Made by a program: the position numbers and the translations under genes. A stretch of 64,000 bases of DNA from JAHEKO01 sp965212505 (GTDB lineage Bacteria > Acidobacteriota > Thermoanaerobaculia > Multivoradales > JAHEKO01): assembly GCA_965212505.1 (NCBI GenBank), contig OZ243123.1, positions 1,922,001 through 1,986,000 on the forward strand, read 5' to 3'. Of this stretch, positions 58,501 through 64,000 are shown piece by piece; the first letter of the stretch is position 1, and every line of letters begins with the position of its first letter. Under the pieces are notes generated by a model that ran no database searches, was not told the DNA's origin, and saw nothing but the letters and a program-made list of their open reading frames with translations.

Positions 58501-60975
58501 ATGAGAGGTGTTCACACCGTGTTTGGTCGGCTCGCGCTGGCTTTGGTTGCGCTCTCGGTCTCGATTCCGCCGCTTCAAGGCGAGGGTTTGGGTTCGCGCG
58601 ACTCGGCGCAGCTGACGATCCTGCATCTGGCAGACGTCTATACGGCGTCGCCGGTGGACGCGGGGAAGGAGGGCGGCCTGGCGAGGGTTGCGGCGCTCGA
58701 AAAGCAGCTGGCGGCCGCGGGCAGGAACGTGCTCCTCACCCTGGGCGGTGATTTCCTGTCGCCGTCCGTGGCATCGAGCGTCTTCGAAGGGGAGCAGATG
58801 ATCGCCGCCTTCGGCGCGATAGGACTCGACCTGGCGACACTCGGCAATCATGAATTCGACTTCGGTCCCGAGGTCCTGGAAGTGCGAATGCGCGAGGCGC
58901 CCTGGGACTGGGTGGTCTCGAACATCGTCTCGGAGCAGACCGGAGAACCGGTCGGAGGCGCCGCGCCCTTCCTGGTGCGACAGTTCGGCGATCTCGAGGT
59001 CGGCTTCCTCGGGCTGTGCCTGATCGGCGAAGAGATCAGCGCCTCGAGGCGGCAGGGGTACGTGTTTCTCGATCCCTTCGCCTCTGCCGAGGAGTACATC
59101 GAGGTCCTCGAGGAGCGGGGGGTCGACGCCATCGTGGCGCTGACTCACCTGGACTTTGCCGACGACGCCCGCCTGGCCCGCCTCTTCCCGCAGATCGACG
59201 TCATTCTCGGCGGACATGAGCACTTCCCAATTGCCAGCCACATCGAGCGCTCCCTGATCACCAAGCCCGGCTCGGACGCGAGGCGGATCGCGCGGGTCGA
59301 TGTCAGTAAGCCCGGTCCCGACGCGCCCGTGGAGAAGCATTTCGAGATGATCTCGATCGTCGAAGGGATGGACGAGGACGCCGATACGCTGGCGGTCGTC
59401 GCCGAGTGGGAGTCCCAGCTGGACGTGGCCCTGGACCAGGTGGTGGGCTCCACGACCGAACCGCTCAACGCGGTCGCCGAGGAGATCCGCTCCGGAGAGA
59501 GCAACCTCGGCAACCTGATGGCCGACGCCATGCGGCTCGAGACGGGGGCGGATCTCGCGATCGTCAACTCGGGCAGTATTCGAAGCAACCGGATCTACCC
59601 TGCCGGCGAGCTGACGCGCCGGGATCTGGTGGCGATTCACCCGTTCGGAGGTACGGTCTGCGAAGTCGAGGTCACCGGGCGCGAGGTCCTCGCGGCGCTC
59701 AACAATGGCTTCGGTCGGCTGGGGGAGAGTGTCGGCCGGTTCCCGCAGCTGGCCGGTCTCCAGGTGATGGTCGATCCGAGCCGACCGATCGGGAGCCGAG
59801 TGGTCGAGGCGTCGGTGGGGGACCAGGCGTTGGATCCAGCGCAGCGCTACCGCGTTGCGATCAGCGACTACATGCTCGAAGGTGGAGACGGCTACTCGAT
59901 GTTCTCCGATGCGCGCGTCCGGGTCGGCCCCGAGGAGGGAGAACTCCTCGTCAGCACTCTCGAGAAGGCGATTCGGAGAACCGGTCGGATCGCCCCGGTG
60001 GTGGAGGGGAGAATTCGCTTCCAGACCGATGTCGATCGTGCGGTGGGCCCGCGGCCGATCATCCTCGACACCGACATGGGAATCGACAGTGTGATTGGCT
60101 TGCTCTACCTCCTCGGATCCTCCCAGGTCAGCGTCGAGGCGATCACCTTGGTACACGGCGTTTCAGACCCGCGGCGTGGCGCCTCGAACGCAGTCGGCAT
60201 CCTCGAGCTGACCGGCAACGCCGGGGTACCCGTGGCGATCGGCCAGCGTCGGCCGATGGAGGGGGCCAGGACGTTCCCACGCTTCTGGAAGAGCCAGGCG
60301 AATCGCCTGGGGGGAGCCACCCTGCCCGCCGAACATGACCGCATCTCGAGGCGCGGAGTCGAGCTGATGCTCGCGACGCTCGAAGGGAGTGCCGAGAAGG
60401 TGACCCTCGTCGCCATGGGTCCGTTGACGAACATCGCACGCGCTCTGGAGCGCAAGCCGGAGATTGTCGAGAAGATCGAGGAGATCGCTCTCATGGGAGG
60501 GGCTCTGGACGTCTCCGGGAACGTCGGGACGCCCTACATCGGCGTCGACAACTTCGAAGCCGAGTGGAACTTCTATCTCGATCCCCACGCGGCAGCGCAG
60601 GTACTGGCGTCGGGGGTCAAGATACGACTGATGCCGCTCGACGCCACGCAGACCCTGCCGGTCACGACCCAGTTTGTCGACCGCGTGAAGACTCGACCCC
60701 GGGATCAGAACTTGGAGTTCCTGCTCTCGATCCTCAGCGGCGTGCGGGAGAGCATCGATCGTGGCTACTACTACTTTTGGGATGTGCTGGCCGCGGTGGC
60801 CACAGCCCGGCCGGAGGTGCTGAGCTGTCGCGAGGAGCGGATTCGAGTGGTCACCGAAGAGGGCCCCGAACTGGGCCGTACGGTGAGGGACGAGGAGGGG
60901 ACCCCGGTGTGTGTCGTCGAGGAGATCCGGCGCGAGATGTTCGAGGATGAACTGCTGGCCACGCTCTTCGACTAG
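58501..60975 (+). CDS. Fusion of 5'-nucleotidase and nucleoside hydrolase, secreted
   Basis: The protein has 824 residues with a signal peptide (~1-29). The 5'-nucleotidase part (~35-500) has L-G-G-D-F-L-S-P-S, T-L-G-N-H-E-F-D-F-G and L-G-G-H-E-H in the metallophosphatase domain and N-S-G-S-I-R-S-N and Y-M-L-E-G-G-D-G-Y-S-M-F in the C-terminal domain. The first metal motif reads L-A-D-V-Y where D-x-H is usual. From ~518 a nucleoside hydrolase follows: I-L-D-T-D-M-G-I-D-S-V-I-G (usual D-T-D-x-x-x-D-D, the last D here S), A-M-G-P-L-T-N-I-A and E-W-N-F-Y-L-D-P-H-A-A. One exported protein could turn nucleotides into nucleosides and then into base plus ribose. The replaced metal ligands need checking. 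Confidence 0.85.
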   Translation: MRGVHTVFGRLALALVALSVSIPPLQGEGLGSRDSAQLTILHLADVYTASPVDAGKEGGLARVAALEKQLAAAGRNVLLTLGGDFLSPSVASSVFEGEQMIAAFGAIGLDLATLGNHEFDFGPEVLEVRMREAPWDWVVSNIVSEQTGEPVGGAAPFLVRQFGDLEVGFLGLCLIGEEISASRRQGYVFLDPFASAEEYIEVLEERGVDAIVALTHLDFADDARLARLFPQIDVILGGHEHFPIASHIERSLITKPGSDARRIARVDVSKPGPDAPVEKHFEMISIVEGMDEDADTLAVVAEWESQLDVALDQVVGSTTEPLNAVAEEIRSGESNLGNLMADAMRLETGADLAIVNSGSIRSNRIYPAGELTRRDLVAIHPFGGTVCEVEVTGREVLAALNNGFGRLGESVGRFPQLAGLQVMVDPSRPIGSRVVEASVGDQALDPAQRYRVAISDYMLEGGDGYSMFSDARVRVGPEEGELLVSTLEKAIRRTGRIAPVVEGRIRFQTDVDRAVGPRPIILDTDMGIDSVIGLLYLLGSSQVSVEAITLVHGVSDPRRGASNAVGILELTGNAGVPVAIGQRRPMEGARTFPRFWKSQANRLGGATLPAEHDRISRRGVELMLATLEGSAEKVTLVAMGPLTNIARALERKPEIVEKIEEIALMGGALDVSGNVGTPYIGVDNFEAEWNFYLDPHAAAQVLASGVKIRLMPLDATQTLPVTTQFVDRVKTRPRDQNLEFLLSILSGVRESIDRGYYYFWDVLAAVATARPEVLSCREERIRVVTEEGPELGRTVRDEEGTPVCVVEEIRREMFEDELLATLFD

Positions 60976-61262
60976 GCGAGCCGCCCCAAGAGCTTGATCC
61001 TGGCCCTCTTCAGACCTGGCTTGCCGGCGTCGAATCTGCTCTGCTGCTTGCAGAGGCGCTCGCGGGGCAGCGGGGCCGCGGAGTGCTCGAATGCCTGTCT
61101 GGGTTTAGTTCCGTCGGCCTCTCCTGATGCCTCGACGATCGTCCGCCGCGTGGCGTTCGAGGCGGGCTGCCGAGCGCCTGACTCCCCGGCGTCCCAGCGG
61201 AGGATTCGACCGCGGGTCAGTCGGGCTGAGCTCTCTGCGAGCAGCACAGCAGGTCGGTCGAG
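60976..61262. other. Convergent intergenic region
   Basis: This stretch of ~290 bp lies between two converging genes. Frames within it are Arg/Ala-rich and do not look coding. I see no clear intrinsic terminator with a T-run. Confidence 0.4.
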
Positions 61263-63029
61263 CTAGAAGCTCCAGAACTTGGGAATGAAGATCACCGACA
61301 TGATCCAGAACAAGATGCTGAGCGGGACTCCGGTACGGAGGAAGTCGGTGTACTTGTAGCCGCCCGGGTTGTAGATCATCGTGTTCGTCTGGTAGCCGAC
61401 CGGGGTGGAGAAGCCGGTCGAGGCCGCGAAAGTGATCGCCATGAGCAGCGGCCGCGGATCGACGCCGATGGTCTCGGCGGTCGAGATCGCAATCGGAGCG
61501 AGGAGCACGGCGGCGGCGTTGTTGCTCATCGTGTCGGTCATCACCGAGGTCATCAGGTAGACCGCAGCCAGTACGGCCACCGGCCCCATGTCGCCGACCA
61601 TGCTCACGGCACGTTCGGCGATGTACCCGGCGGCACCGGTACCCTGCATCGCGAGGCCGAGGGGCAGGATGCCCGCGAGCAGGAAGATGACCTGCCAGTT
61701 GATGGCGTGGTACGCCTCGTCGAGACGCAAGCAGCCGGTCAGCACCATGGCGACGCAGCCCAGGAGCGCCGTCACCAGGATCGGCATGACGTTGAAAGCG
61801 GCCAGGCCGATGACGGCGGCGAGGATGCCGAGCACCAGGGGCGCCTTGTGGCGCAGCGAGGCTCCGGGCACCTCGTCGAGCACGATCAGGTTCTCGTCTT
61901 CGCGCAGGGTACGGAGCTGGTTCTGGTCGACCTGAATCAGGAGGGCGTCACCCAGGCCGAGACGAACGGAGTTGAGCTTGTCGCGGACGGTCTCGCCTCG
62001 TCGCTGGATCGCGAGTACGAGAGCCTTGTAGCGGTTGCGGAAGTCGAGCTCTTTGAGGGTCCGGCCGACGAGCTCGGACTCGGGAGCGATCAGCGCCTGG
62101 ACGAGACGCAGATCCTTCGACTGCAGCGAGTCGTCGCGGAGCTTGAACTCGGCGTTGAGCTCGAGTTTCGCCGAGTCGCGGAGGCGCATGAGTTCGCGAA
62201 TCTTGCCGCGGACGAGGAGCACGTCGCCGCCGGTGAGCGCTTGACGCAAGGGCGCCCAGACAGTCTTGGTGACGTGGAGGAGTCGGAGGACGGTGACGTC
62301 ATGATCTTGACCGAGACGGCTCTCGAGGACCGATTTTCCGACCAGAGGTGAGTTCTCGCCGACGCGGAGCTCGGTGATGTACTCGCCCAGCTGGTAGGTG
62401 ACCGCCAGCTCCTGCGCTTTGCGCTCCGGGAGCAGCCAGCGACCGAAGACGAGGAAGAAGAGGACCCCAGTCACGAACAGCACGAGGCCCATCCGCGAGA
62501 ACTCGAACATGCTGAAAGCGCCATAGCCCGCCTGCTCGGAGATCGAGCTGACCAGCAGGTTCGTCGAGGTGCCGATCAGGGTGCAGACGCCGCCGAACTG
62601 CGACGCGTACGACAGCGGAATCAAGAGCCTCGAGGCGTTGATCTTCCGCCGGTTGGCGACCACCATCACCAGGGGAATGAACACCGCAACGGCGGCGGTG
62701 TTGTTGATGAACGCGGACATCACGCCGATCGTGCCCATGATCACGACCAGAGCTGTGAAGTAACTCTTGCCGAAACGCACCATGAGCTGACCCACAACGG
62801 CCGTGGCTCCAGTCTTCTGGAGGCCGGCGCTCAAAATGAACATGGCGGCGACGGTCACGGTCGCTGGGTTGCTGAAGCCCGAAATTCCCTGTTCGGGTGT
62901 CACTAGACCCAGTGCGAGCAACGCGGCCAGCACCATCAGGGCCACGAAGTCGATCGGGTACTTCTCCGAGACGAAGAGGACAACCGCCCCGACCAGGATC
63001 GACAGTACGAGAATGGCTTCGCTTGGCAT
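61263..63029 (-). CDS. SLC13/DASS-family permease with two RCK-C domains
   Basis: The protein has 588 residues. The transporter halves (~1-190 and ~395-588) each carry the family hairpin pattern: F-I-N-N-T-A-A-V-A-V-F-I-P and G-T-S-T-N-L-L-V in the first, M-S-N-N-A-A-A-V-L-L-A-P and G-Y-Q-T-N-T-M-I-Y-N-P-G-G-Y in the second. Between them two TrkA-C/RCK-C ligand-binding domains (~205-290 and ~300-380) show E-L-R-V-G-E-N-S-P-L-V-G-K-S-V and A-P-E-S-E-L-V-G-R-T-L-K-E-L. Such proteins carry sulfate, dicarboxylates or other anions with Na+; the substrate cannot be read from the sequence. Confidence 0.9.
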   Translation of the reverse strand: MPSEAILVLSILVGAVVLFVSEKYPIDFVALMVLAALLALGLVTPEQGISGFSNPATVTVAAMFILSAGLQKTGATAVVGQLMVRFGKSYFTALVVIMGTIGVMSAFINNTAAVAVFIPLVMVVANRRKINASRLLIPLSYASQFGGVCTLIGTSTNLLVSSISEQAGYGAFSMFEFSRMGLVLFVTGVLFFLVFGRWLLPERKAQELAVTYQLGEYITELRVGENSPLVGKSVLESRLGQDHDVTVLRLLHVTKTVWAPLRQALTGGDVLLVRGKIRELMRLRDSAKLELNAEFKLRDDSLQSKDLRLVQALIAPESELVGRTLKELDFRNRYKALVLAIQRRGETVRDKLNSVRLGLGDALLIQVDQNQLRTLREDENLIVLDEVPGASLRHKAPLVLGILAAVIGLAAFNVMPILVTALLGCVAMVLTGCLRLDEAYHAINWQVIFLLAGILPLGLAMQGTGAAGYIAERAVSMVGDMGPVAVLAAVYLMTSVMTDTMSNNAAAVLLAPIAISTAETIGVDPRPLLMAITFAASTGFSTPVGYQTNTMIYNPGGYKYTDFLRTGVPLSILFWIMSVIFIPKFWSF

Positions 63030-63208
63030 GAGTTCGAGACCTCCCGAGAGCCCGAGCAGGTGCCGGGCTTTTTCACCGTCGGACGGTGTGGCTCTCCGTG
63101 ATGAACCGAAAACTAGGGGGATCGGGCGGCGCTGTCAACCGTCGCGGAGGCTCGATCGACCCCTCCGGGCTAGAATCGGGCGGCTTCGAGAAGATCACCA
63201 GAGACCTT

Positions 63209-64000
63209 GTGAGTCAGCGGATCGTCATCTATTCCTCCGCCTCTTGGCAGGCCGACGACCGGGTGGTCGCCGCGATCGAGCGTGTCGCGGGGGAGGGCAG
63301 CGCGGGTCGGCTGGCGGAGCCGGGGCCGTATGTGGCGCTCGAAGATCTCGAGGAAGCGGGCGCTCGCGAGCTCTTCGACCTACTGCTCGGCAGCGGTGCC
63401 GACGTCGAGATCGAGCCGATGCGGCTGGATGAGGGCCAGGAGCGCTTTCTGGCGGCGGAGCTGCCGAAGTGGGTGCGACGCGGTCTGTTGCACGCAGCCT
63501 CGGTACCGCTGATCCAGAAGAACTACGGTATCGAGCCGCTTCCCGAGGCGGCCACGCCGGTGGTCGCCTCGTCTGCGGCGTCCCGTCCGAGTGTTGGGAG
63601 TGGAACCCTTCTCCGCGCAATTCTGGCCCTGGGAGCGACGCTGGTCGGGCTCGGTTTGATTCTCTTCATCGCGGCCAACTGGCAGCGCATCTCGCCGCCG
63701 GTACGAATCGCGGGCACCCTGGGCATCACGCTGGCACTGCTCCACGCCGGCTACCGGTTTTGGTGCGTCAAGCGCGAGAAGAAGGCGCTCGGAGCAACGC
63801 TACTGCTGATCGCGCTCTTCGGCATCGGCGGGGTGGTGATCCTGATCGGTCAGACCTACCACGTCGAGGCCGAGAGTTACTCGCTTCCTCTAATCTGGGG
63901 CGCTTTGGCGGTGCCGGTGGCGCTCTTGCTGCGCTTCCCGCTCGCGCTCTGGCTCAGTGCGGGGCTTTGGTTCTGGGCGAACGGGCTCTTTGTGGTGGCC
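63209..64000 (+). CDS. DUF2157 membrane protein, 3' partial
   Basis: The frame is open from GTG 63209 to the window edge (264 codons seen). A soluble N-terminus (~1-135) contains L-P-K-W-V-R-R-G-L-L, which is typical just before the membrane part of DUF2157 proteins. Helices then begin at ~140 with G-L-G-L-I-L-F-I-A-A-N-W-Q-R-I-S-P-P-V-R, the family signature, followed by I-L-I-G-Q-T-Y-H-V. The function of the family is unknown. The true start could be slightly upstream. Confidence 0.78.
   Translation, partial: MSQRIVIYSSASWQADDRVVAAIERVAGEGSAGRLAEPGPYVALEDLEEAGARELFDLLLGSGADVEIEPMRLDEGQERFLAAELPKWVRRGLLHAASVPLIQKNYGIEPLPEAATPVVASSAASRPSVGSGTLLRAILALGATLVGLGLILFIAANWQRISPPVRIAGTLGITLALLHAGYRFWCVKREKKALGATLLLIALFGIGGVVILIGQTYHVEAESYSLPLIWGALAVPVALLLRFPLALWLSAGLWFWANGLFVVA

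Overview
The window is GC-rich bacterial DNA, most like a member of the Acidobacteriota. Evidence for this is a TIGR02999-type sigma factor paired with a Ser/Thr kinase, two secreted YadA-head repeat proteins that share an N-terminal domain, and a secreted enzyme with a dockerin-like tail. This assignment is inference from gene style, not from a marker gene.

Left part (1-5000): the end of a SnoaL/DUF4440-like gene; a CorE-like (ECF44-type) metal-sensing sigma factor translationally coupled to a membrane protein; a BlaI/CopY-type repressor; a small orphan gene; and the sigma factor plus kinase pair. Middle part (5058-39424): an integrated conjugative, plasmid-like element. It carries radC and a NYN nuclease; a complete P-type mating system read leftwards (trbB-C-D-E-J-K-L-F-G-I); a coupling protein, pilin peptidase, relaxase and MobC; a probable oriT region; ssb with a coupled 47-residue membrane protein; a four-gene Druantia-like anti-phage operon; a second ssb; a three-gene SIR2/middle-component/SMC-like ATPase operon that fits the ABC-three-component defence class; four iterons; repA; and a tyrosine integrase. 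The element ends in the 3' 45 nt of a tRNA-Pro(GGG). No intact tRNA-Pro is seen in the window, so the other end probably lies left of position 1. A BlaI/CopY-like operator (TACCAC-N4-GTRGGAGA) occurs at the repressor gene, at the trbB promoter and between ssb and druA. This ties the repressor at 1497-1820 to the element and suggests one switch for transfer and for the ssb/druA region.

Right part (39425-64000): ordinary chromosomal genes. They are small membrane proteins and a DUF4166 protein; a MarR regulator with a class C beta-lactamase-like serine hydrolase; an M23 peptidase; a PHB-depolymerase-like esterase with a dockerin tail; two paralogous YadA-head surface proteins; a CPBP protease with a TetR regulator and a perfect 20-bp operator; a stand-alone SIR2 protein; two lipoproteins; a phytanoyl-CoA dioxygenase-like protein; an SGNH plus MBOAT acylation pair; a 5'-nucleotidase fused to a nucleoside hydrolase; an SLC13 transporter; and the start of a DUF2157 membrane protein.

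The most notable hidden gene is at 54705-55577 (minus): a secreted cytochrome c-redoxin fusion. Its active-site motif reads W-TGA-PPC, with a SECIS-like hairpin 15 nt downstream. It is a probable selenoprotein that standard gene calling would split in two.
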